From Mesodorylaimus sp. YZB2_4 (Eukaryota > Nematoda > Enoplea > Dorylaimida > Dorylaimidae): a stretch of 64,000 nt of DNA. Below the pieces are notes generated by a model. It saw nothing but the letters and a program-made list of their open reading frames with translations, made no database searches and was not told the origin of the DNA. This document shows positions 10,500 to 20,872 of the stretch, piece by piece; position 1 is the first letter of the stretch, and each line of letters opens with the position of its first letter. The stretch spans positions 1 to 64,000 of the forward strand of contig JASANH010000124.1 of NCBI GenBank assembly GCA_030248295.1, read 5' to 3'. The position numbers and the translations under genes were made by a program.

Positions 10500-12490
10500 A
10501 TACAGACATTTTCATAGGTCAAAAGCTTACCCATTCAACACTTGATCGGGTACAACAAGATAAAGCCCTGCGGCCCTGATGGAGGTGGTAAGCAATGGTC
10601 ATGCTTCCCAAAGATATGGTGAGACGTGTTCTCTGGCAAAGTCCTTTTTTAACGTGCTCACAGCGCGAGGAACACCGCTAGCTGGGTTCCTAGTATGCCA
10701 TAGAGTCACTATTTCGTTCAGGAAGAATTTCTACCCTCATCTGTTGTGCGAAGGCTGGATTTCAGAGAGTCGAGTCTGGGCAAATGAAATCAGGGGCGGG
10801 GAGGTACGCTTCCAACGCATTCCAGACTTTTCAGCACTGGTACCTAGAAAGGATAAGCCTCCATCGGTGTCAAAGTCTTTTTGAATTGAAATGAGAACGG
10901 CTTCTACTGGAAAGTGATAAGAGAGATAATATTCATGCAGAATCTGAGAAAGACAGTATTACCTCGCCTTTCACACACAATTGCTGAACATACAATAGAG
11001 CTTGACTCAGTACCGACAATCGCTGATCCGCATGCGCCAGGGCCCTGTTGCATAAAGCCAGGACAAGAGGAAAAGAAAGACCAGGGAAATTATCTGGCTG
11101 CTGCTCCGAATCGTGTCTTCTGGATCAGCCAATTACGAGTGCCGCTACAGCGCTGCGTCACTGACACTGCGATGACACTGACACACTGCCGCCCCATCTC
11201 CTTACCAGCATTGGCAAGTGGGTCATACTGCTTCTTTTTTTGGAAGGAAGCACTCATTGAAACAGCATGAGCGCTCATTGCACAACTTATACACAATCCT
11301 CAAAGTCGCTTTCATCACTGCAAAAATCCATACCCAACAATACGGGCGATTTATTGTCCTGATCGACGACAAAGACATACTTTTCTTTGATTGTGCCTAC
11401 ATCAACAGAAACTTCGCACTCACCCAATAGTCTCATGGGCGTGTTGCTGACTGCGACAGAACGTGCGATTGTAGGCCTGAGTTCAGAAGGCTTCCCTTAC
11501 TTGCCCAGCATGGGTTTGCTGATAAGAGATAAGGTACCCATGGTCCAGTAGCATGGACGATTTCACCTTGTTCATGATTTAATCGGAGTCTGCCTGATTT
11601 GCGAACTATGTACGTTCACTGCGCTCATCGGCTCATCAGCCGTATTCTGCGATACGGAATCTGGTGATAATGCAATTTCACTCAGAGCCGTGCTCATTTC
11701 ATGGGCGTAAACAGCTTGACTGTGATCCCAGGTCAAATTTTCAGGCGGAGAAATATCGCTTCGTGACTGTTCGAGTGTCCCGCTGGATTGACGAGACCTC
11801 GTTTGGACTCGCATTGGTTGACTCTTCCTCGTCGTCAACATTATTTATATGTGCGCTCGACCTTGGTGTCTGACTCCTATCTCTCTGCTGACTGTGTGGA
11901 TTTCTAGTCGGCCTTCGACCCTGTGAAGGCGAGCGGGATCGAATCTTCCAACAGGGATCATACTGACGCGTTTGCGAACAACCCTTATTGCTATCGTATG
12001 TGCGCGAGTCACGACTACGATCGCTATTTTGGTTCCAGCAATCACGTGTCCAGTCATTGGTTTTGAGACAATTAGAGCAAAAACGAGATTGTGGCTTATG
12101 GCCTTGACTCTGACGGCCTTGTCTACTGGACTGCAACTCTACACGATTGACTGTATGACTCGAAGAATACCCACAAACAGAAAATATGGCTTCTGCTTTC
12201 TCCATGGCTGCTCGCGCAGCGGACACGCGCTGAGGTTCTGAACGCCTTACCGCAATATGAATGTTTAGCTTCAGACCTGAGACGAACTTTCAATCAACCA
12301 GTGCTCTTCATCTCGCAATTCAGGAAAAGCGGCAGAGCAATAAGCTAAACGTGCGAGACGTTGAAATTCCAAGCTGAATGCCGTGACAGTCTTATTCCTC
12401 TGCTTTAAGGCAGATAACTGCGTGTGGAAGATACTACGTTTCCTTGCAGCATCTGCTCCAACCGTGCGTGCTTCATTTGCTACGACGTAT
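10500..12490 (-). mobile_element. Degraded Ty3/gypsy-type retrotransposon
   Basis: Reading leftwards on the minus strand, fragments occur in retroelement order. About 12480-12180 holds a capsid-like gag region broken by a frameshift. About 12130-12060 holds a CCHC-type zinc knuckle in which the His position is Asp (C-x2-C-x4-D-x4-C). About 11550-11290 holds a retropepsin-like region with a DHG instead of DTG active site, a frameshift and a conserved LLGMDF near its end. About 10880-10560 holds a fragment resembling RNase H, including SFAQTRLSEIQPSHN. Reverse transcriptase and integrase are not visible, so the middle of pol appears to be deleted. Stops and frameshifts in every part make it a non-functional relic. 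LTRs were not identified. Confidence 0.6.
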
Positions 12491-12532
12491 GATTAGGCAC
12501 GGCCTGCAGTCTCTCATCCCTTGACTCGCACC

Positions 12533-12562
12533 TGTGCTTGGTGATGTGGTAAAACATGAACA
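12533..12562 (+). repeat. 3' tail fragment of tRNA-derived SINE family 2
   Basis: GGTGATGTGGTAAAACATGA is shared with the 3' end of the SINEs at 42172-42322 (minus) and 42592-42692 (plus). Only the tail is present here. Confidence 0.5.
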
Positions 12563-12849
12563 TGAGCAAGATACTGTCTCATGTTGCGTCTTTATTAGTC
12601 TAATAATATTTTGTCTTTTTTTTTAACATATGCACACAGAGATCTGAACTTGAGACTTTTATTACATCATTTTTCAACACGTACTGTGCATCTTCCTAGC
12701 GGTGTGCAGCGTTTAACTACACAAAAAATTGTGCTCCTGATATTGAGAAAAAGGATTGCTCCACTTCGTCTATAAAATATATCGTTCTAAAAGATTAGTG
12801 CTGTTCCAAATGCAGCATGCGCAACTGATCCTTACCGCTTACCTTGAAG

Positions 12850-13626
12850 ATTGCAACACCGACAATCGATGCCCACTTGGACCACCAGGGCCACCTGGAG
12901 AACCTGGTCAGGAAGGGTGAACTGTTATTGCTGGTTGTCGCTCCTTGAGACGTAAGCACTTCCTTTCAGCATACCTGGTGATGCTGGCGCGCCTAGTCTG
13001 CCTGGGCTGGCTGGCAACTACTATCCAGTCCCACTGACTGCCGATGGTCGCTGTCGCTGGTGTCCATATGCAGCCCCGGGACCAGCTGGTCCGCAAGGGC
13101 CACCAGGCCCGACTGTGAGTCTCAATGTAGTCACCACATCTCAACCTGCACATGCCACTCGTTTTTTTAGGGACCGAAAGGTCAACCGGGCAACCCTGGC
13201 TCTCCAAGAAGAGATGGCTCTGCTGGTCCTGCTGGCCCACCTGGCAGAAAGGGCAAGGATGGCGCCCCAGGCAAACAAGGTCCGGCTGGAGATGCTTGTC
13301 GAGACTCTGAAATTGGTCAAAAGGGAAATCCTGGTTCACCTGGCGCTCGAGGCGAACCAGGACCCGCTGGCAACAATGCCGAGCGTGGATCATCTGGGAG
13401 ACCAGGGAGCCTTGGTCCACCTGGTCCACCAGGCCTCGTTGGCCCACCAGGTATGTCAGCATTTCATGTCCAGCCGACCGACTCACAACACTACATTCTT
13501 TACAGGCATTCAAGGCCAAAGGGCACACCTGGTCCACCTGGCCAACCAGGCGCGCCAAGAAAGGACGCCCAGTACTGCTCTTGTCCAAATCGGTCCAAGT
13601 GTGCAAAAGCCAAAGCCAAGGCTTAA
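12850..13626 (+). CDS. Nematode cuticle-type collagen, 3' part of gene
   Basis: Four exons encode Gly-X-Y repeats in one continuous frame: 12850-12916, 12970-13114, 13171-13450 and 13550-13626. Exon 1 starts with a Cys-flanked CNTDNRC followed by GPPGPPGEPG. Exon 2 ends a short triplet block and carries the interruption GRCRWCPYAAPGPAGPQG, a Cys-x-x-Cys arrangement typical of cuticle collagens. Exon 3 is a long triplet run with a second interruption containing Cys. The last exon ends DAQYCSCPNRSKC and a Lys/Ala tail, which fits the non-collagenous C-terminus of this family. Such collagens are secreted, disulfide- and tyrosine-crosslinked cuticle components. The usual N-terminal membrane/furin-site domain is missing from the upstream sequence I could read, which is occupied by a retroelement relic. 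The gene may therefore be truncated or have a long first intron. Confidence 0.8.
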
Positions 13627-14170
13627 TCACATTTTGCGGGTCGGGCGATTCTATCATCCACAACCGGATATTCTATCAAAAAATTTTTGCTGTTTCCGTT
13701 TATTTTAATTGTAGCTTTCACATAGTATCACAACCGCGGAAATTCATTTGAGACCTTGCATCGCCAGTTTGTCTGTTGACGCGCACTGCGCCTGCTGACT
13801 ACTTTCTGTAGGGCACCTTGTTCTATTTGCAATAAAAAAGTGTCGTGCATTGAGCTTTGAAGTGACTGAAATTTGAAAAACGCACCGCCCTTTCCTGGTC
13901 CGGTTTGTTGACTCGTATGAAGATTCCCACAGAAACTGACAACTTCAATCGATTTCAATCGCTAAAATTTCGAGAAATCTTTCTGTATGATCATTGGTCC
14001 GTACAGTATGTCTGAAGGCAAAAACATTATCGTAATTTATCACGCGGGTCCCAAATTGAACCCTGAAAATCTGTTCAAGATCCACAGAAAACTGGAACTT
14101 CATTTGAAACACAAAAAATGCAATTTGGAAGAGCCTTTTTTCGGCGCATGCATCCACAGTTGCAACAGTT
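13627..14170. other. Intergenic region, no gene recognised
   Basis: This stretch follows the collagen stop. An AATAAA at about 13829 could serve polyadenylation. No further coding or repeat content was identified. Confidence 0.35.
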
Positions 14171-14529
14171 GTTGCAGAGGGGCTTTACCATGGATGGCAC
14201 ATGAGCCTAACAGGTAGCTCTTGATCACGAATTCGTACAATGATGCTGACTGTAACTTGGACAGCACTACAACCACACCAACGATGTGTAATGTCATCCG
14301 CCTTTCAGTCTCGTTCCTCACATACTCTCATCGTCAGACAGTGCTGCACAGTAACAAGTGGGTTGTAACCCGCACCTCTCCGTGCAAGTGGTTCCTTCTC
14401 CGCCTGTCCGCTCGGCACGCGTGTTTCCAGCACGTGAGTCACTTCCACGTGTACTGCCCTTTCTGGCACTGGATCAGATCTAGCCAAATCAAACCGGTAT
14501 CTCTCTGTACTGGCCCTAGATCGTCAGCC
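14171..14529 (+). repeat. 359-bp dispersed repeat, copy 2
   Basis: This is the same length as, and co-linear with, 2725-3083, with roughly one difference per 15-20 bases by eye. Neither copy carries an ORF that the substitutions respect. Confidence 0.85.
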
Positions 14530-15069
14530 AACCTGACACGGTGCGATCTCCAGTTCACGTTGGTGATTCCGTCAAGCACGGCCGTGTCTGGCTACTAGCG
14601 TTCGGCTTCCTTTCGTCCCTCATTTAGGTACCTGCTCGTGTATTCGTGTACGACCGACTCGTCGTGGAGGTGTCCACTAGTCGGCATAGTAAACCTTGCA
14701 CGTTGCTACCGTTCGACTATTGGGACCGCGCAGTGAGTGATGAACCTGCAGAGACCCAAGTAGGCTACCCCACCCGTGCGAGAAGTGGAAGTCACAGGGT
14801 GTTCTATTATTTACAATCATATAAAGCAAGAATTAAGATCACATGCATGGCGCTCGTATAGTGATCCTACGATGACCTCCAAGATATCTTTATCATTACC
14901 CTTCTTCGTGCCTAATCAAGAAATCAGGAACTAAGCGAAAGGTTATAATTACCATCACATGTGCGGAAAGAAAGAAACCAGACTTCCTCATTTGGCATGC
15001 ATGAACTGGAGACGCATTAGGACTCGACTGGGGACTCATTATATGCGGAAGCCAAAACAACATAATTCA

Positions 15070-15110
15070 GTTTCGCATGAAAGACGCCAACTGATCAAAG
15101 CTCCTCCTAT
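15070..15110 (+). promoter_or_regulatory. Conserved upstream block of peptide gene A
   Basis: TTCGCATGAAAGACGCCAAC and the adjoining CTGATCAAAGCTC lie about 85-120 bases before the ATG. An equivalent block precedes gene B (TCGCATAAAAGGCGTCAA, then CTGATCAAAGCTC) at nearly the same distance. Since the surrounding upstream DNA is much less alike, this is a candidate promoter or shared transcription-factor site. It may alternatively be residual similarity from a recent tandem duplication. Confidence 0.5.
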
Positions 15111-15192
15111 AATACATTTGGAAGCAGAGGGGAGGCTGTACACTGTAGAGAGCATTCCAGTTTCATTCCCCGTCAGTCTGGACTCCGGCACC

Positions 15193-15520
15193 ATGAAGAT
15201 AAGCAGCCCCTGCTTCCTCATCCTGCTACTCGCCTCCTTTTTTGCTCAATACAGCGGGCGAAAGATCGAGGAGAATCCTCATTCTGCTTTGATGGCTTTA
15301 AAGAGAAATTTTGCGTTACTTCGAATGATTGGACGTCGTAACAACAACCATGAAAACAGAAGGACTTATATTCCAGGCATACTCAGAAAGTAGGCGCAAC
15401 TACAGTTTTCTTTGCGATGTCAAATAACCATTGTCCATGCTTTCCAGATTCTTGAATCCTTGGGGCGCCATGCCCAACGACTATTACCGAACCATGAAAG
15501 CCTTGAAGTCTAGAAGCTGA
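15193..15520 (+). CDS. Small secreted peptide precursor, paralogue A
   Basis: Two exons, 15193-15389 (197 nt) and 15448-15520 (73 nt), flank a 58-nt phase-2 GT-AG intron and encode 89 residues. The signal peptide (MKISSPCFLILLLASFFAQ) covers about residues 1-22. A KR at ~37-38 and a GRR at ~47-49 bracket NFALLRMI, so cleavage would leave a C-terminal Gly available for amidation. A further RR and an RK site follow before the conserved C-terminal block FLNPWGAMPNDYYRTMKALK plus SRS. No Cys remains in the mature part. This layout is that of a neuropeptide or peptide-hormone precursor acting after regulated secretion; receptor and tissue cannot be told from sequence. Gene B lies 1.2 kb downstream on the same strand and shares an upstream block, so the two are a tandem pair. 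I do not recognise the peptide family. Confidence 0.85.
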
Positions 15521-16607
15521 AGGACGATGTGATAGAGAACCAAAATGGAAGTACTCACAATCAGTACATATTGCAGCCCTCAAGCCGGTTCAAGTTGCGC
15601 AAATAACGTTTTAGCAAGTGGTATACCATGTATGCTGTGAATCTGTCGTCATCATTTTTACAATATAGAGTAGCCCCTTAGCCCCTAACTTGCCTCGATC
15701 GCGCCTTTATTCTCAACTCTCTTATCACACATATCCATGCATACAGTAGGCGTGTCGGTGAAGCCCCATCCCACACATTCACTTACGATTAGAGTCCCGC
15801 TTGTTACCTGCTGAACCCAATTTTTCAAGAAGATACCTCAAGACTTTGTCCAGATTCGTGACAGTGAGCCTGTGGGCTAGCAGTAGGCTAGCTAGCTTAG
15901 CGCATGGTAGAAGACCAGCCGTAGCGAATGTCAAGTATTACGTGCATTTTGATGTTTGCGTTTTAAAGTATTCCCAATGGAAACAGAAGGACATCATCGA
16001 TTGCGCTGGTTGTTGCCCAGGGCGATCGGTGACCTACATAGAGCTGATTACGTAAGGCATATCCCGATCGATGACGGTGCATCAACTGGCGTCGTCCCTG
16101 CGACCTCCTACAATTGCTGTACATTGTTTTCACGGCGGGTCGTACGTGGGTGATGTATCGTTGACTTTTTCTTCAAGATCGGTAGCGTTTGCATTTTCAT
16201 TTTCTCTCGGAAGATAATAAACGCACATCGTTGCGTCGACATGCAGACTTTTTCGTTTTTCACTGCCGGCATCAGCACGTGCAGAAGCCCTTCTTCTTCT
16301 TCACTTCAAAAAAACAACTTCTCGTTCTCCGCACACAAATATGCACTGCTTAAATTTAGTGCTTACATGTTCTAATTTCATCACCCGCTGAAAACAAACG
16401 TCTGGCCTTCGCATACTGCGCCTGGCCCCCTGTAATTTTTGCCTTTTGCGCCTTCTATTCCATCAAAAAATTACAGCTGAATGGTTTTAATTATCACCAT
16501 AAAGAGCCCATTTGAAGAAACTAGGCTTGTTCATTTGGTTTGCAGAAAATAAAAGACCCCATATCGCTACGCTGTTTATTGTGTGCGGAAAAGGAGACTG
16601 ACTCCGT

Positions 16608-16645
16608 CATCGCATAAAAGGCGTCAATGCTGATCAAAGCTCTAT
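16608..16645 (+). promoter_or_regulatory. Conserved upstream block of peptide gene B
   Basis: TCGCATAAAAGGCGTCAA followed by CTGATCAAAGCTC lies about 85-115 bases before the ATG of gene B. It is the counterpart of 15070-15110 upstream of gene A. Confidence 0.5.
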
Positions 16646-16723
16646 CAAATAATGACCTTCGGGGTGTGGAGAGCGCGTAATTTATAATTCGCGGAGCCAC
16701 AGCCACTTTCATTAACTGGCATC

Positions 16724-17055
16724 ATGAAGACTAGCAACGCCCTCCTTCTTATCCTGATGCTCCTTGCCCCCTTTTTTGCTCAATGCAGCGAGCGAAACGC
16801 CTTGGAAAATCCGAATTTTGCAACAATGATTTCAAAAAGACGATTTTTAGTCTTTCGCACAGCTGGGCGTCATGTTATTAGCCAGGAAAAAGGAGGGAGT
16901 ATTCCATCCATAAGCGTAAAGTAGGTTTCCTAAAATTATTCGTATTCGATATCTATGATTATCTGATTACTTGCCTTTTTAGGTACTTGAATCCTTTAGG
17001 CATGATGCCCCAGGATTTTTACCGAACCATGAACGCTTTGAAGTCGAAAAGTTGA
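16724..17055 (+). CDS. Small secreted peptide precursor, paralogue B
   Basis: Two exons, 16724-16920 (197 nt, the same length as in gene A) and 16983-17055 (73 nt), flank a 62-nt phase-2 intron and encode 89 residues. The signal peptide is MKTSNALLLILMLLAPFFAQ. KRR and GR bracket FLVFRTA, predicting an amidated peptide after convertase cleavage. The second exon encodes YLNPLGMMPQDFYRTMNALK plus SKS. Compared with A, the N-terminal peptide and linker are diverged while exon 2 keeps NPxGxMPxDxYRTMxALKS. This pattern suggests that the C-terminal peptide is under purifying selection. Confidence 0.85.
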
Positions 17056-18493
17056 GCAGCGATGATGATAGCGGGACCTAAACGGAAGCAAAGGGCCATA
17101 ATATAAGTCATGCGAGTGATTATTCTGGTGAAGTGTATCTTCACGTCTTAAAATACAAATCAATTTTATCACTTATTTGTTAAGATGTCTCTGACTTACA
17201 GAAGTTCATCATCAACACAGCCGCTGAGGGCACCTATTTCGACATTCATAAGTGATCAAACGAGCTTCGAGACATAAAACCCCACCCAAGACAACATCCA
17301 GACGAAACCATCATGACCCACTGCACGTAAAAGCCGAACAGAACAGCTGTTGCGGGCAGCCAAGCAGTAAACGTCAACTCTGCTTAGTTACTAGAGGTAT
17401 TCGAATGATGACGACCTGCTTTTCGTGGAGCTAATCCGTAAATGGCTGTGAATGATGCCGGGACGCTATAGTCCTCCGTGTCGCGGGGTCCTGTCTTGTA
17501 CGAATTACTGGATCATCTATTTTCTGTGCTCTGAAGCACATTTTGCGGGAAGCTGGCCTCGTCCAGCCAGCGATGAAGCCCAGCTTTAATTCCTTTAATT
17601 TCTAGCGATCTGTAAAACACGTACCCTCCCTGACCTATCACACAAGCTGGCTGTGGGTAATTCCCCTGCACTTTGCACTATCAAGGCGCTCCGAGTTGGG
17701 TGTCGAGAGTAAGAGACAATTTTGCAATTCGAGCTAGAAGGCCCGCCCACCCGCATTGTCCTAGGAGCCAGGAAGCCGGGGTGTGTGTCTCAAATGACTA
17801 TCTTTTCTCTAGTGGCCTCTTTTTATCTGGTGCATATTGATACGATGGCGTAGCAGGAGGAGTCGCTGAATGGTCCGTCTCCAGTTATATCCTCATGTGC
17901 GCGACCATGCGTCTCATTGTACCTACCAATGTATTTTAGTGCTCTCATCGTTTTTCTTATCGCTAAGCATGATCATAGACCGTGTGCTCGCTCTGCGGAA
18001 ACCTTTTCAATACAAGACCATAAACCAAAGGACACTCGGATAGGTTTCCCCGTCAGACCGAGAACAATGCGCTCGACTCAGTCGTCAGACCCGTCGTAGG
18101 ACGCCCTCATTTCGAGATGCATCTGGTAGAGGCGCCGCTACACTACCCATTCGCTGACTACTGGGAATAGGTAAATGAGCTTGAATCGAGCGGGGGAACT
18201 GAAAAAATACTTCCGGCCATGTACATTTGACGTGACTGCAGGTATTCTGTGGAAGTTTCTTGGAGTAGCACAGTCAAAATGTTGCCCAAGTAAAACGTCG
18301 ATTACAGTAATTACAGTCTGTTATAACCAGTATTCCTGCGATCAACAACATATAGATCGATATTTCCCAGTTACCAGCCGCTTGATGTTTCAGCCACCGT
18401 TCTTTAACGACTGGAAACAGAATTTGGGACTTCCTGTTGCGAAATGTAGCACGAGATGTACATGGAAGGTTCTAGCTGGAATGGTCTTTGTTT
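17056..18493. other. Intergenic region, no gene recognised
   Basis: Several short frames are present on the plus strand (for example 18175-18495) but none has splice signals or a recognisable motif. No repeat matched elsewhere in the window. Confidence 0.4.
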
Positions 18494-18947
18494 AATTTTT
18501 GTAGGTTGGGCCCCGCGCCACCCCAGTTCCCCAAGGAGCTTCCGACCCGATTTGCCTATAGCCGGCCAGCAGTCATGATATGATAAGCGAGGCCGTGAGG
18601 TGACCAGCTCTCACGGGAGCGTCCCTCTGCGCGTCTCCACAAGGACCACCTCCACGCGAGGGCATCCTGGACAGGACACCGACTTCCTCGGACGATGGCG
18701 GGTGGGCTTTGAACCCTGTCGGTTTTCGACAGCCGAGACTGTCGCCTCGTGTGGCTTCCGTCTCTCCACTCGGAGCACCTCTACGGTACTGGGTAAGCCA
18801 CCCACGGCCTGGCGCGCAAGGTCAGCGAGGGTTTATGGTTCGCAAGCCGACCTGCGTCTCTGGCAATCGAACCCGGGACGAGTCCAGCCACTCGCTCCCA
18901 AGCAATATGGTGAGACGAATGCCGAACCGCTGCACCACCGCGGCCTC
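18494..18947 (-). mobile_element. tRNA-derived SINE family 1, copy 1
   Basis: The 5' head at ~18947 (minus strand) reads GCCGCGGTGGTGCAGCGGTT, an A-box-like element. About 60 bases later comes GGGTTCGATTGCC, a B-box-like element. A long tail follows and matches the plus-strand copy at 29758-30136, for example ACCATAAACCCTCGCTGAC and GAGGTGCTCCG. The shared region extends to a TATAGGCAAA block near the 3' end. Confidence 0.75.
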
Positions 18948-19389
18948 TAGCTGGAATGTGCCTTGTGTAGGAAAGATCAGAATGGCGTGAGAAGATGTTT
19001 GTTTGGGCTAGGTTAGAATGACATGCTAATTTTGACGTACTTAATGCGAAGCTATGGATATGAGTGCAGCGTTCGAGTAAAGCTTTGATTCGAAGGGTCG
19101 TCCTCCTGAGTCCTCTAATTACAAAGCTATTTGTCCTGGAGACGTTGATTTTTATGTCGAGCCGAGATCTATAGTGCAGTATATTATTATTATGCGTGAA
19201 TATACAGCACGAGTAGAAGGAAAAGCAGGTGCTAACACCACGTGTACAGATACAGTATGCATAGGTATATCCCTGAGCTACAAAGACATGGTAGGAGAGG
19301 CATCTTATTCATTATCTCTTTTGGTTGCCCTGTTTGTAACATACTGTATGAGAAATAGGAGCTGTAAGATACACGAGCTAGGAAGTATT

Positions 19390-19590
19390 TCCCCTGCTCA
19401 ACAAAATACGATATTTTATGTCTCAAACGAAGTCTATAATATCTTCAGGGAAAAGGGTTTCGATTGCTATCGCTTTCATTCGCGAAACGCGTGATGGATT
19501 TCAATAATTTTTGACCCCAATATACGAGCCACAGCATTCGAGCATTCCCTATCTCAGCACAGGACGTATGTCCTGCCACAATGTTTTCTC
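19390..19590 (+). repeat. Dispersed repeat family 5, copy 1
   Basis: Blocks such as ATTTTATGTCTCAAACGAAG and TGATGGATTTCAATAATTTT, then TGACCCCAATATACGAG, recur with substitutions at 28427-28700 and 43790-44060 in the same orientation, and at 30395-30590 and 39555-39740 inverted. Confidence 0.55.
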
Positions 19591-20196
19591 CGCAATCGAA
19601 ACAATCAGATTAGACAGCTTCATTACCGCACAAACGCATAATCTCACCTGAAACCATTTTTAAATCTGAGATAATCGATTATGCAACGTCCGCACCAAAG
19701 TAATATCTTATAACAGTATATCTTGTATGTCTCATAACAAAGCATTTACAACAGAACACTTCAGTTGCCGCACGGTGGAACAACGACTGGCGGAATGAGA
19801 ACGTGGGCATGGACATTGCCGTTCGCACTGCTTACGCCTATCCATGTCATGCCCGTTACACGCGTCCCAGCAGGTAACCGAAGCAAAATATCCTGATTTT
19901 TGTAGTTTTTCAGAGGTTTGTTTCTGCAAGAAAGCAATTAGTCAAGTTGCAATCAGAGAAACTGAATGGCTAACATCCCTAGTCTGGTTGAACTTGCCCA
20001 CCCTTATCCTGGTGTCCTCTCGCTCAATTTCTCAGAAACAAGTGCGGTAGATGTTATAAAAACCATTCAGGCTGTTTTAGTTTTATAAGAATAAGATAAG
20101 ATAAGAAATAGGACAGCTATGTAGTTACTCCTAAGAATAGGACGCAGGCATGCTCGCACAGTATGCGTGATGCTGCATTGGGGAGGGGAAACTAAC

Positions 20197-20238
20197 GTCA
20201 CATCGCAAGCTTATTTGACGCATCGCATCGAGCTGTAC
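20197..20238. repeat. Single arm of the GATGCGATGCGTCAAATAAGC foldback element
   Basis: These 42 bases match the right arm of the foldback at 56486-56608 with about three substitutions, and the similarity continues a few bases beyond (TCCAGCTT). No partner arm is clear to the left, so this is a decayed or partial copy. Confidence 0.6.
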
Positions 20239-20872
20239 CTCCAGCTTTATGATTAAATCCTGCAAATTGCAGGGAAAGGACTTACTGTGCTCCGCCAACT
20301 ACTGACAAATGAACCTTCTTCGATTCAGCAAACGGGTATGATCCATCACCGATTACGAAATGAGCATCTGAAACAGATTCAGTTACGTCAAGATAAATTG
20401 AATTTCTGGGGTACGTTTATGAAGGCCTCCATAATTTATGAATATATATGGCTATGAAAAGGTATACAAAAATTTTGATTTATATTTAAATTTTTCGAAC
20501 ACCTCCTTTATTTGCGCGTGAAAAAACTAATAAAACCTTTTATGTACAAGTCATTACAATTACATATAGTATGCTTTATATACTTGGCTTATACTAAATA
20601 GCACTTAAAAACATATACCTATATATGCTCGCCTAAACATATTTTACACGCCTACTTACAGTCTCACCGTGCCCCTCCTACAGTTTTGCACGTGAATAAA
20701 AACCTAATTACTATAAATTTTTTACTCATTGCAGTGGTTTCTCTTCATTTAGCTTCTACCTCAGTTTGCCCACCTTTATCCTATTTTAAAAATAATTCAA
20801 TTGTCATATTTATTAGTACATACGACTCGTAGAAATTCACACTGCGTACTGGCTATCAAGACATGACTCGAA

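Larger units (their letters stand above)
18948..20872. other. Intergenic region with dispersed repeat fragments
   Basis: No gene recognised. Two repeat fragments (19390-19590 and 20197-20238) are listed separately. The part from 20430 to 20830 is strikingly AT-rich. Confidence 0.45.

Noticed and set aside
12908..13708. Long open frames in other frames over the collagen
   Set aside because: They mirror the Gly-X-Y repeats in the wrong frame or strand. The triplet frame with splice sites explains the region.
2725..14529. The two 359-bp repeats as LTRs of one full-length retroelement
   Set aside because: The 11 kb between them contains a chemoreceptor, a peptide gene and a collagen, and the gypsy relic inside is on the minus strand and not bounded by them.
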